From the NCBI GenBank assembly GCA_046759305.1, contig JBHIBY010000093.1, positions 1 to 8,607 of the forward strand: a stretch of DNA of 8,607 bases. The letters run 5' to 3'. Made by a program: the position numbers and the translations under genes. The first letter of the stretch is position 1. The number at the start of each line of letters is the position of its first letter. Below are positions 1 to 8,082 of the stretch, piece by piece. The notes beneath the pieces are model-generated. The model made no database searches and was not told where the DNA came from. It saw only the letters and a program-made list of their open reading frames with translations. Source of the DNA: JADFRG01 sp046759305 (GTDB lineage: Bacteria > Chloroflexota > Anaerolineae > Anaerolineales > E44-bin32).

Positions 1-1
1 G

Positions 2-1930
2 TTCCGGCTGTTTCCGAATGGAGCCGTCGCCGTACGTGACGGCGAAATCGTAGCGGTCAGCCACACACAAGACTTGGAGGCGGAATTCCAAGCGAAATCC
101 GTCGTTGATTGTGGAGGCAAGGTAATGATCCCGGGCTTGATCAACGCGCACACTCATGCACCGATGACACTCCTGCGCGGGTTGGCCGACGATCGCCGCC
201 TAGATGTGTGGCTCCTGGGCTACATCATGCCCGTGGAGCGAGAGTTTGTGACGCCTGAATTCTGCCGATTAGGTACCCTGCTCGCCTGTGCTGAAATGAT
301 CCAGAGCGGAGTTACCTGCTTTGCAGACATGTATTACTTCGAGGACACGGTCGCGGAAGTGGTGGCGGAAGTTGGAATGCGCGGCGTCCTGGGTCAGACG
401 GTGCTGAAATTTCCTTCGCCGGATGCCGAGGCCTATGAGGATTCCCTGGCCGCGACGCGTGAATTCATCGAGCGCTGGTTGGGACACCCATTGATCGTTC
501 CATCGGTTGCACCGCATGCTCCATACACCTGCACCGAGGAAATCCTACAAGATTGCACCACGCTCGCGGTTGAGTTCGACGTACCGCTTCATATTCATAT
601 TTCTGAAACACTGCAGGAGGTCGAGGACTGGCGTGAAGCCTACGACATGCCAGTTATCCCCTGGGTCAAGAAGCTAGGGCTATTCGAAGCTAAGGTCCTG
701 GCCGCCCACTGCGTTCACATCGATGGGGGTGAAATCGTCACCCTGCAACACGCAGGAGCCGGTGTCTCACACAACCCATCGAGCAACCTGAAGATTGCTT
801 CTGGGTTTGCACCTGTCACAGAGATGCTCGAGCACGGCGTTCACGTGGGCATCGGCACGGACGGCACGGCCTCCAACAATGACCTGGACATGTTTGAGGA
901 GCTCCGGCTGTCAAGCTTCATAGCAAAGGCCACCACCCACAATCCGACCGCAGCTCCCGCGCGTCAGGTCATGGCCATGGCCACCCGCCAAGGAGCCAAG
1001 GCGCTGCACATCGATCATTTGACGGGTTCGCTGGAAATCGGCAAGCGCGCCGACTTAGTGCTGGTTGACCTTGACACTCTCCATTCTCAGCCGCACTTCG
1101 ACCATGACCCGGACGCTATCTATTCGCGGCTGGTCTATGCGACGAAGTCGACCGATGTAACCGATGTCATGGTGGAGGGACGCTGGCTGCTTAAGGAGCG
1201 GGAGCTCCAGACGATTGATACCGAGCAACCCCTTCAAGCGGCAGCGGAATATGCCAAACGCATCGATGAATTCCTTATCGAGCGTGAAGATTCGGTACTT
1301 TCAAAGTTGATTGCCATTGGCGGTGCTGAGCAGGAGGAGAGCTACGAGGTTCAGATCAAGATCCGACTGCCGGAACCCTATGCGCTTCTCGAGTATCTCA
1401 ATTCCGACGATCTATACGTCGTGCGATCGGTGCACTACCGAGAGTACGACACCTACTACATTTTCGACGATCCCGAAAGTGGCAGGCTGCGTTACCGGGA
1501 GGACGAATTCGTTGACGACAGCGGTATGGTCTACAACGTCCGCTACCGTCTGACGTTGATTGGCCCCGCCGCCGAGCGCGAGTATGCTCAATCGGTGCTG
1601 CTCTCACGGTCACGGTTCATCGCTCCTGCTACGCACAGCGAGCGCTTTTATCGAGAGTACTTCAATCCAAATCACGACTTTGCGATTCACAAAGATCGAT
1701 TGCGATGGCTGGTGCGCTTCAAAGAAAATGAGTTCTTTATCAACATCGATAAGCTCAACCTTCCGCAGACGGATGGCCATTTTCTGGAGATTAAGAGCCG
1801 TACCTGGTCCCGTAGGGACGCGGAAGAGAAGGCGGGATTAATTCTTGAGCTGCTAGAAGCGCTTGGCTTAGAAGGCGCAGAAGAGGTAAAGCAGGAGTAC
1901 CCGGATCTCGTGTATGAAACTACCCCCTAA
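2..1930 (+). CDS. Amidohydrolase (MTA/SAH deaminase-like) fused to a CYTH domain, 5'-partial
   Basis: The open frame runs from the window edge with no stop, so the true start lies upstream; 642 residues are visible. A TTG at 74 lies inside the conserved N-terminal beta domain (residues 11-19 read AVAVRDGEI) and is not the start. Residues 1 to about 425 form a metal-dependent amidohydrolase. Visible metal ligands are H50-T-H52, H199 with E202 (HISE), H236 (AAHCVH) and D287 (GIGTDGTASNN). PHAPYTC (H172) and SHNPSSNLK match the methylthioadenosine/S-adenosylhomocysteine deaminase and TrzN/AtzA subfamily, which deaminates or dechlorinates purine or triazine rings in the cytoplasm. Family members usually end near 410-450 residues. 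Here about 200 more follow, resembling CYTH: E449-V-Q-I-K453, E481-Y-D-T-Y-Y486, GRLRYRE, R572-F-K, INID583 and HFLEIKS (E596, K598), then a C-terminal helix. CYTH proteins bind or hydrolyse triphosphates, or cyclise ATP. The deaminase class is well supported, the exact substrate is not, and the CYTH activity is unknown. Confidence 0.9.
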   Translation, partial: FRLFPNGAVAVRDGEIVAVSHTQDLEAEFQAKSVVDCGGKVMIPGLINAHTHAPMTLLRGLADDRRLDVWLLGYIMPVEREFVTPEFCRLGTLLACAEMIQSGVTCFADMYYFEDTVAEVVAEVGMRGVLGQTVLKFPSPDAEAYEDSLAATREFIERWLGHPLIVPSVAPHAPYTCTEEILQDCTTLAVEFDVPLHIHISETLQEVEDWREAYDMPVIPWVKKLGLFEAKVLAAHCVHIDGGEIVTLQHAGAGVSHNPSSNLKIASGFAPVTEMLEHGVHVGIGTDGTASNNDLDMFEELRLSSFIAKATTHNPTAAPARQVMAMATRQGAKALHIDHLTGSLEIGKRADLVLVDLDTLHSQPHFDHDPDAIYSRLVYATKSTDVTDVMVEGRWLLKERELQTIDTEQPLQAAAEYAKRIDEFLIEREDSVLSKLIAIGGAEQEESYEVQIKIRLPEPYALLEYLNSDDLYVVRSVHYREYDTYYIFDDPESGRLRYREDEFVDDSGMVYNVRYRLTLIGPAAEREYAQSVLLSRSRFIAPATHSERFYREYFNPNHDFAIHKDRLRWLVRFKENEFFINIDKLNLPQTDGHFLEIKSRTWSRRDAEEKAGLILELLEALGLEGAEEVKQEYPDLVYETTP

Positions 1931-2041
1931 GATATCAAGCTATTGAGCGCTGCTCAGGCGAGCCGAGCTTTGCGGCAATTGAATCGTTACAGACCGTCGC
2001 AGGACCGAAGAGATAACATCTAAGGCTCCCTCCAACAAATA

Positions 2042-2066
2042 AGCGCCCTGCTGGGCGCTCTTTGAT
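2042..2066. terminator. Bidirectional intrinsic terminator between convergent genes
   Basis: A perfect 7-bp stem AGCGCCC/GGGCGCT (2042-2048 and 2053-2059) encloses the tetraloop TGCT. On the plus strand it is followed by CTTTGATT. On the minus strand it is followed by TATTTGTT. It therefore can serve both the amidohydrolase gene (stop at 1930) and mutS (stop ends at 2090, 31 nt from the stem). The T-tracts are short and interrupted, so efficiency may be moderate. Confidence 0.7.
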
Positions 2067-2089
2067 TCCATCAAGAGTCACCGGCGTCC

Positions 2090-4633
2090 CTATTGAGATT
2101 TTCGCAAACGTTGTTGCCACTCATAGAGCAGGTTTAAAGCCTCGAGCGGAGTCAGCTCATCAATTGAAAGCGCCTCGAGATCGTCAAGCATCGCATTACT
2201 GTTGGAAAAGAGTGGCAGCTGTGAGGAAATAGAATCTCGATCCCCCTCCCCCTGCTCCTCGAGCTCAAGCAACAGCTCTTGCGCGCGCTGAATGACGCTG
2301 CGCGGGAGGCCGGCCAACTCCGCCACATGGATCCCATAGGATTTATCCGCTCCCCCAGGGACGATCTTGTGTAAGAAGACGACCTTCCCCCTCTCCTCAC
2401 TCACGGCAACGTTGAAGTTGCGTACCCCAGGTAGGTTTTCCGCCAACCGCGTCAACTCATTGTAGTGAGTGGCAACCAGCGCACGCGATCGCAGTCGAGG
2501 GTGGCTGTGGACGAACTCCACCACTGCCCAGGCGATCGACAAACCATCGTACGTGCTCGTTCCACGACCGATCTCATCGAGGATGAGCAGACTGCGGTCA
2601 GTCGCGTTGTGCAGTAAATTGGCGGTTTCGAGCATCTCGACCATGAAAGTAGACTGACCGGCATGAATCTCGTCCTGAGCCCCTATTCGTGAAAAGATAC
2701 GGTCTGCCAATCCAATCTTTGCTGATCGGGCAGGCACGAAGCTGCCCATCTGCGCCATCAGCATGATCAATGCCACTTGCCTGAGATAAGTGGATTTGCC
2801 GGACATGTTGGGGCCCGTGATGACCCGGATTCGCTCGCCATCTTCGAGCACTGCATCGTTGGGAACGAAGCGTGGCGTGAACTCTTCAACCACTGGATGG
2901 CGGCCTTCTCGAATCTCAAGTGCATGGCCATCCACGACCTTCGGCTGCACCCAAGCCCGCCTGGAGGCAGTTTCTGCCAGGCCGCTCAACGCATCCAATT
3001 CACCGATTGCCCGCGCGGCTTCCAGCAACCTGGGAGCGCTCTCGCCGATTCTGCGACATAGAGCGTCAAACAATGCCCGTTCAATCCCCCGGATTTCCTC
3101 GTCTGCCGAGAGAACGCGGGTTTCGTACTCCTTCATCTCGGGCGTGATATACCGCTCTGCGTTGACCAGAGTCTGTTTTCGGATGTAGGTGTCCGGCACA
3201 CTCTCCGCGTTTGCTTTTGTTACTTCGATGTAATAGCCAAAGACCTTGTTGTATCCAACTTTGAGGCTGTTGATTCCCGTTCGCCCCCGTTCTTCGGATT
3301 CAAGACCCGCGATCCAATCCCGCGCTTCTCTAGATGCTTCGAGCACCCCATCCAATTCCTCTGAATATCCGGTTCGAAAAATCCCAGTCTGATTGAGCGT
3401 GGCGGGAGGCTCGTCGACCAGGGCAATTTGTAGTTGCTCCAGAAGTTGCTGACTTGGATCGAGGCGCTCACCAAGCTGCTCAAGCCGTTCGTCGTCGAGT
3501 TGTACCTTGAGGCCCGGGATGGCTTTAAGTGCCTGCCGTAACGCATCTAAATCCCGTGGGGCCGCGACGCCGGCCAGCGCTCTGTTGGTAATCCGCTCGA
3601 GATCAGGTAGCTGCTTCAAGTCGCTTCGTAGCTCCCCTCTCAACAGTCCATTATCGAAAAGGGATTGAACCATGGTGAGGCGCGATTCGATGCGCTTGCG
3701 GTCGACCAGCGGCCGATTTACCCAGGCACGCAGCGTCCGCCGTCCCATGGGAGAAACAGTTGCGTCTAAAACCCCAAGAAGTGAACCTTCGACATCACCG
3801 CTTCGGATGGTCTGAGTCAATTCGAGATTCCGCCGCGTTGCCCCGTCCAACACCATAAAGTCGGCGGTCGAATAAGTGGATAGACTGGTCAGCAAGGTCA
3901 GTGCCGCAGACTGAGTTTCCTTGAGGTAGTGAACGATTCCACCGGCCGCCCGAACCGCCAGCGGCAACCCTTCCAGGCCGTATCCGTCCAGATGACTCAC
4001 ACCCAGATGGGTTTTGAGACCCTCTTCCGTCGAGTCGGGAGAAAAATACCACTCGGATAGCGGAGTTAGATGACCGGTGAGCGAATCGCTCAGCGGAAGA
4101 GATTCGGGGTGGATGATCTCAGAAGGAGCGAGCCGATGGAGTTCCTGCCGCATTGCGCTCGCCGGCTCATGGGTCTCAATCTCAGTCGCGGCAAATTCGC
4201 CGGTGCTTACATCTACGTACGCCACTCCAACTGCTGAGCGACCCAGGACCACTGCCGCCAAATAGTTATTGGAATCCCCGGGCAACAGGCCGGGCTCTAA
4301 GACGGTGCCGGGCGTGACTACTCGAACCACTTCGCGCGGGAAGAGACCCTGAATGGGGCCCTCACCGACCTGTTCACAGATCGCCACGTGATATCCCTTA
4401 TCGATCAGCCGCATGAGATAGTTTTCAGCCGCGTGGTACGGGATGCCCGCCATCGGAACCCGGTCGCCCTTTGCCACTTTGCGCGAAGTGAGCACGATAT
4501 CCAGCTCCTGGGAGGTGACTTCGGCGTCGTGATCGAAGGTCTCGTAGAAGTCCCCTAGCCGGAAGAACAAGATGGCATCCGGGTATTGGCTCTTGATTTC
4601 CAGGTACTGTTTACGGACAGGTGTGAGCTTCAT
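2090..4633 (-). CDS. mutS: DNA mismatch repair protein MutS
   Basis: A complete 847-residue MutS, about the usual length of the bacterial MutS1 family. It recognises mispaired and small looped bases as a dimeric ATPase and recruits MutL. The N-terminal mismatch-binding domain carries the Phe-X-Glu motif F29-Y30-E31 in FFRLGDFYETF, followed by VPMAGIPYHA. The connector, lever and clamp regions span the middle of the protein. The C-terminal ABC-type ATPase has Walker A GPNMSGKST (607-615), the segment GQSTFMVEM (659-667), Walker B LLILDEIGRGTS (682-693; D686, E687), and the ATHYNEL switch region. All key residues are present with no frameshift. The ATG codon follows directly on a promoter-like element and lacks a well-placed Shine-Dalgarno sequence. 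No mutL is visible nearby. The gene converges on the amidohydrolase and diverges from the ABC operon. Confidence 0.98.
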   Translation of the reverse strand: MKLTPVRKQYLEIKSQYPDAILFFRLGDFYETFDHDAEVTSQELDIVLTSRKVAKGDRVPMAGIPYHAAENYLMRLIDKGYHVAICEQVGEGPIQGLFPREVVRVVTPGTVLEPGLLPGDSNNYLAAVVLGRSAVGVAYVDVSTGEFAATEIETHEPASAMRQELHRLAPSEIIHPESLPLSDSLTGHLTPLSEWYFSPDSTEEGLKTHLGVSHLDGYGLEGLPLAVRAAGGIVHYLKETQSAALTLLTSLSTYSTADFMVLDGATRRNLELTQTIRSGDVEGSLLGVLDATVSPMGRRTLRAWVNRPLVDRKRIESRLTMVQSLFDNGLLRGELRSDLKQLPDLERITNRALAGVAAPRDLDALRQALKAIPGLKVQLDDERLEQLGERLDPSQQLLEQLQIALVDEPPATLNQTGIFRTGYSEELDGVLEASREARDWIAGLESEERGRTGINSLKVGYNKVFGYYIEVTKANAESVPDTYIRKQTLVNAERYITPEMKEYETRVLSADEEIRGIERALFDALCRRIGESAPRLLEAARAIGELDALSGLAETASRRAWVQPKVVDGHALEIREGRHPVVEEFTPRFVPNDAVLEDGERIRVITGPNMSGKSTYLRQVALIMLMAQMGSFVPARSAKIGLADRIFSRIGAQDEIHAGQSTFMVEMLETANLLHNATDRSLLILDEIGRGTSTYDGLSIAWAVVEFVHSHPRLRSRALVATHYNELTRLAENLPGVRNFNVAVSEERGKVVFLHKIVPGGADKSYGIHVAELAGLPRSVIQRAQELLLELEEQGEGDRDSISSQLPLFSNSNAMLDDLEALSIDELTPLEALNLLYEWQQRLRKSQ

Positions 4634-4641
4634 TAGTCAGC

Positions 4642-4671
4642 ATTCTAATCTCTCCGAAACGCGCGTGATAA
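4642..4671 (-). promoter_or_regulatory. Putative sigma70-type promoter of mutS (leaderless)
   Basis: Read on the minus strand, TTATCA (4 of 6 to TTGACA) is followed after 18 nt by TAGAAT (5 of 6 to TATAAT). The -10 element ends 8 nt before the mutS ATG, so the expected transcript starts at or within a couple of bases of the start codon. A GGAGAG upstream is 16 nt from the ATG, too far to act as its ribosome binding site. Predicted by eye only. Confidence 0.5.
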
Positions 4672-4729
4672 GATTCGCCGCGCCTTCGGAGCGATCTTCG
4701 ACCCGCAGGTCTCTTCAACTCCCACGAAA

Positions 4730-6313
4730 ATGAGTCCTCATAAGCGACCGATCGTATTCGCGATTCTCACTCTAGGGTTGGCCACAGCCTGCACCGCCGC
4801 TCCAACCGATGAGAGCGAACTCACCTATGGCCTCACATTGGCTCCCACCGGTATCGATCCTCATATCAACGCCTCCGTTGAGCTAGGAATTCCTCTCAGC
4901 TCCGTTTACGACACATTGGTTTTTCAGGATCCGGCCACTGGTGAGTTTGTGCCCGGGCTGGCGACAAAGTGGTCGATATCCCCGGACGGTCTGACCTATT
5001 CTTTCACCTTGCGTGAGGACGTTACCTTCCACGACAACACGCGATTCGATGCAGAGGCGGTAAAGGCTAATATTGAGTATGTCCTGAATCCAGACCATCG
5101 ATCCCAGAAGGCGGCCGCAATGTTGGGGCCGCTCAGGGAAGTAGAAGTAGCCGCGCCCAACGAAATCGTGTTTCATCTGGACCGCCCATATGCGCCCCTG
5201 CTCGACTCTCTGTCTCAGGTGTATCTAGGTATGGCATCACCGAGCGCGCTCGAGACCTGGGGGCCTGCGGAATATCAATTCCATCAGATTGGAACCGGTC
5301 CTTTCCGCTTTGTCGAATACTTACCCAATGACCGTCTGGTGCTTGAACGGTACGACGATTACGCGTGGGCACCAGAAATCTATCGCAGGAAAGAGCCCGC
5401 AATCGATCGGATCACATTTCGCTTTTACGAGGATAAGGCCACGCGTGCACTGGCGCTCGAGGGAGGTCAGGTGGATATCATCGGCGAACTGCCGCACCAC
5501 GAGGCTGATCGGTTGGCTGAGTCGTCCGAATTCAATGTGGATCCGGTTTCCATCCCCGGTCAGCCGCTGCAGCTTATTTTCAACACCGAGCGCGCACCGA
5601 CCGACGATGAACGAGTGCGCCAGGCTCTCGTGCTCGGCGTCGATCGAGCGAAAATTGTGGATACGGTATTTGGCGGATATTCTCCGGTTGCGCAGGGCCC
5701 ATTAACTGCGGACGTCTTCGGGTTTGCCGAAGGTTCCACCTTACCCGAATATGATCCGGAGCTCGCCGCAGATTTACTCGAGCAAGTGGGGTGGACTACC
5801 ACAGGTGACGATCGAGTACGAAGCATGGCGGATGCAGATCTTCGACTGGATCTCGTAGTTCCACTCTGGGGCTCGAACCCGGAAGTCGGCCAGTTAATCG
5901 CGGCTGACTGGCAGCAGCTAGGGGCCGATGTCTCGCTGACCGTAGCCCCTGGATTTGGACCGCTCAATGACGCGAGGGCACAGGGTGAGTACAGCGCCAT
6001 CGGAATGAACGCGTTTGGCACGGATCCGGATCTGCTGCGTCCCTTCTACGATTCGGAGGGCTTCTTCAATTGGAGCGGGTATCGCGACACGGAACTTGAT
6101 ACTCTACTAGAGGCCGCCGCTGAATCGTTTGCTTCCCCAGATCTTCGCAGGCAGCTCTACCAGGAATTCGCCGGACGCGTACTCGACCAGTGGCTGATCC
6201 TCCCGGTCCGCGACTATGTGAACCTGGTCGGATCCAGCCAGAGAGTGGAAGGACTACGCTTTTCTCCTCAGGGATGGTTCCCTTATCTGATCGACCTAGA
6301 GTTGCGGCCCTAG
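4730..6313 (+). CDS. ABC transporter substrate-binding lipoprotein, family 5 (peptide/nickel type)
   Basis: A 527-residue extracytoplasmic solute-binding protein of family 5 (DppA/OppA/NikA class). It captures a peptide, nickel complex or similar solute outside the membrane and hands it to the permeases encoded directly downstream. A short basic N-terminus (HKR) precedes a hydrophobic stretch (residues 8-18) and a lipobox-like ATAC with C21 as the probable lipidated cysteine. Family hallmarks follow in order: GIDPH near residue 45, VYDTLV, LATKWSISPDGLTYSFTLREDV, FDAEAVKANIEYVL, GTGPFRFVEY, ALEGGQVDI, VRQALVLGVDR and the C-terminal segment ending in LRFSPQGWF. The substrate cannot be told from sequence. 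The ATG at 4730 has no clear Shine-Dalgarno site, but it is the only start that puts the signal peptide at the N-terminus. A weak plus-strand -10-like TAAGAT at 4669-4674 is the best promoter hint I see. It overlaps the mutS -35 element. Confidence 0.93.
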   Translation: MSPHKRPIVFAILTLGLATACTAAPTDESELTYGLTLAPTGIDPHINASVELGIPLSSVYDTLVFQDPATGEFVPGLATKWSISPDGLTYSFTLREDVTFHDNTRFDAEAVKANIEYVLNPDHRSQKAAAMLGPLREVEVAAPNEIVFHLDRPYAPLLDSLSQVYLGMASPSALETWGPAEYQFHQIGTGPFRFVEYLPNDRLVLERYDDYAWAPEIYRRKEPAIDRITFRFYEDKATRALALEGGQVDIIGELPHHEADRLAESSEFNVDPVSIPGQPLQLIFNTERAPTDDERVRQALVLGVDRAKIVDTVFGGYSPVAQGPLTADVFGFAEGSTLPEYDPELAADLLEQVGWTTTGDDRVRSMADADLRLDLVVPLWGSNPEVGQLIAADWQQLGADVSLTVAPGFGPLNDARAQGEYSAIGMNAFGTDPDLLRPFYDSEGFFNWSGYRDTELDTLLEAAAESFASPDLRRQLYQEFAGRVLDQWLILPVRDYVNLVGSSQRVEGLRFSPQGWFPYLIDLELRP

Positions 6314-7218
6314 CCACCCTCGCGCGCCGCCTTGGCGGCGGGTTGCTTACCGCGCTGGCGGCCGTCACGCTTACCTTCTTTGCCTTGCGACTGGCGGCAG
6401 GAGATCCGATTGCCAGTCTACTTTCGCAGGGTCTCACTACCCCAGATCAAGCGGAGCTCATTCGGCACCGTCTGGGCTACGATCTTCCGCTTGTCCAGCA
6501 GTACTTTCTCTTTCTTAAGCATCTAGCGAAAGGCGACTTCGGTGTTTCGCTCTATTCTGGACAATCCGTATCCGCCATTATCGGCACCCAGATGACGAGT
6601 ACCATCCAGCTGGTTTCGCTCAGCCTGACCTTCGCACTGCCCCTGGGGATACTGCTGGGGTCCGTCAGCACCTGGAAAACGCGTCCTTCCGTCCAGCGAA
6701 TCGCGACCGGGCTTTCCGGGTTGGCGATCTCGCTCCCGGTGGCGACCACGGGCGTCATTAGCTTGTTGTTGGTCAGCTTGCTCGCGCGCGGGCAGATACG
6801 CGGAGTTCAGCTGTGGCTGCCTGCGCTAGTATTGGGATTTGCGGCAGCCGGTCCTTTTGCGCGAGCGGTTCATTCCGGGCTCGATACCAGCCTGAGCTCC
6901 CCCTTCATGCTGGCGGCTAAAGCTCGGGGACTGCGCCGGGGGCGGAGGATGTACTGGCATGCTCTGCGTCCGGCGCTGCCGGCAGCAATCGCCTTGATCG
7001 CTCTAGAAGCCGCCTTCCTGTTCGCTGGCGCAGTGGTCACAGAAACCGTGTTCTCGCGTCCCGGGCTGGGACGGACGCTCGTGCGCTCGATCCTCCAAGC
7101 GGATTTCCCGGTCGCGCAGGCCATTGTGGCACTTGCCGCCCTGATTTATGTGGGCAGCCAGGTCATCGCGGATGGGTTGGGCTGGATCCTGGATCCACGT
7201 TTGCGGGAATCGGATTAG
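6274..7218 (+). CDS. ABC transporter permease, DppB-like
   Basis: A 314-residue inner-membrane permease of the DppB/OppB/NikB family, one of two channel subunits of the importer. TM1 (about residues 20-40) is followed by the family's signature periplasmic segment containing GDPI, then by LRHRLGYDLPL-like residues (IRHRLGYDLPLVQQY) and GDFGVSLYSGQSV. Further membrane spans start at about residue 104. The EAA-type loop that contacts the ATPase is AAKARGLRRG (214-223), with RPALPAAI behind it. The protein ends in the typical ILDPRLRESD. I chose the ATG at 6274, which gives normal family length and overlaps the binding-protein gene by 40 nt. The frame stays open back to an ATG at 6190, but the extra residues look like an out-of-frame reading of the upstream gene. 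AGGG abuts the ATG, so translation is probably coupled to the upstream gene. Confidence 0.93.
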   Translation: MVPLSDRPRVAALATLARRLGGGLLTALAAVTLTFFALRLAAGDPIASLLSQGLTTPDQAELIRHRLGYDLPLVQQYFLFLKHLAKGDFGVSLYSGQSVSAIIGTQMTSTIQLVSLSLTFALPLGILLGSVSTWKTRPSVQRIATGLSGLAISLPVATTGVISLLLVSLLARGQIRGVQLWLPALVLGFAAAGPFARAVHSGLDTSLSSPFMLAAKARGLRRGRRMYWHALRPALPAAIALIALEAAFLFAGAVVTETVFSRPGLGRTLVRSILQADFPVAQAIVALAALIYVGSQVIADGLGWILDPRLRESD

Positions 7219-7263
7219 ATGGGCTCAGGCGGATATCCCGTTCAAATAGCAGCCGGATGAACC

Positions 7264-7267
7264 GGAG
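7264..7267 (+). promoter_or_regulatory. Shine-Dalgarno site of the second permease gene
   Basis: GGAG lies 6 nt before the ATG at 7274. An in-frame TAG at 7247-7249 rules out starts further upstream, so this site fixes the start. It is the clearest Shine-Dalgarno sequence among the genes whose starts are visible in the window. Confidence 0.65.
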
Positions 7268-7273
7268 CAGATA

Positions 7274-8047
7274 ATGGCAAGGAGTCTGGCGTGGGGGTGG
7301 TTGGTAGCGATGCTTGGGGTCGCACTCATAGCCCCATGGCTAAGCCCAAACCCTCCTGATCAGTCGCTGTTTGATCCGCTGGCCTCTCCAAGATCCAGCC
7401 TGCTGCTTGGCGCGGACGCACTGGGAAGGGACTTCCTGGCACGGATGATCCACGGAGCTCGATTAAGCCTGCTGCTAACCGGACTGGCCGCGGCCGTGAC
7501 TCTGGTGATCGGTGGGCTGGCAGGGTTCTCTGCAGCAATGATCGGCGGATGGTACGAGCGTACCGTCAACTGGATTTCCAACGTGCTGCTCGCCATTCCC
7601 GGACTGCTGCTGGCTATGCTCTTCGTCGCTGCCTGGGAGCCCGGGGTCGCTGCAGTGGTCCTTGCGGTGGGGATTGGGTTCGCGCCAAGCTTCGGAAGAG
7701 TCACGCGGACCATCGCGAAAAAGCAACTGGCGGAGGGCTATGTCATGGCCGCACAGGCCAGCGGCGGCGGTAGTTTCTGGATTGCCTCCCGCCATCTACT
7801 ACCCAACTCGCTCCCTCAATTGGCCTCCTACTCGGGCACTTATCTGGCGTGGTCATTTTTAGCCGTCACAACGCTCACATTCCTAGGGCTCGCGGGAGAT
7901 CCCTCGATCCCCGAATGGGGGGCTCTGTTGAACAGTAGTCGCGCACACTTACAGACCGCGCCGCGGCTTGCTGCAGCTCCGGCGCTCGCAATCACTCTGA
8001 CAGTGCTGACCGTGCACGCGATTTCCAGGAAAGACCCGATCCCTTAG
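7274..8047 (+). CDS. ABC transporter permease, DppC-like, short C-terminus
   Basis: A 257-residue permease of the DppC/OppC/NikC family, the partner of the DppB-like subunit encoded 55 nt upstream. The hallmark LGADALGRDFLARMIHGARLSL spans residues 45-66. Several hydrophobic membrane segments follow. The cytoplasmic ATPase-contact loop is YVMAAQASGGG (156-166), followed by RHLLPNSLP. WSFLAVTTLTFLGLAGDPSIPEWGALL is the conserved late segment. The protein is shorter than the usual 270-300 residues. Its end, VHAISRKDPIP, replaces the family's normal GDxLRDxLDP-type tail. This could be natural shortening or a late frameshift, since the +1 frame stays open to about 8130 and reads RDFQERPDPLDRF. 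The 5' end is also compact, with TM1 starting almost at the N-terminus. No ATPase genes follow. Confidence 0.9.
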   Translation: MARSLAWGWLVAMLGVALIAPWLSPNPPDQSLFDPLASPRSSLLLGADALGRDFLARMIHGARLSLLLTGLAAAVTLVIGGLAGFSAAMIGGWYERTVNWISNVLLAIPGLLLAMLFVAAWEPGVAAVVLAVGIGFAPSFGRVTRTIAKKQLAEGYVMAAQASGGGSFWIASRHLLPNSLPQLASYSGTYLAWSFLAVTTLTFLGLAGDPSIPEWGALLNSSRAHLQTAPRLAAAPALAITLTVLTVHAISRKDPIP

Positions 8048-8082
8048 ACCGATTTCACCTGGAAGGCGTAACACTCCCACGC

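Noticed and set aside
74..76. TTG as the start of the amidohydrolase
   Set aside because: The frame is open to the window edge and the upstream residues match the conserved N-terminal part of the family, so the start is outside the window.
1306..1340. AGGAGGAG-like sequence near the domain junction as a start for a separate CYTH gene
   Set aside because: No in-frame ATG or GTG follows at the right distance and no stop separates the domains. The sequence simply encodes Gln-Glu-Glu.
6190..6273. N-terminal extension of the first permease to an ATG at 6190
   Set aside because: The added residues correspond to an out-of-frame reading of the binding-protein gene. The ATG at 6274 gives normal family length with TM1 near the N-terminus.
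7219..7260. A 13-codon open frame starting ATG right after the stop of the first permease gene (TAGATG) and ending TGA shortly before the second permease gene
   Set aside because: It has no ribosome binding site of its own and no recognisable content. It is more likely chance, though it could let ribosomes bridge the gap.
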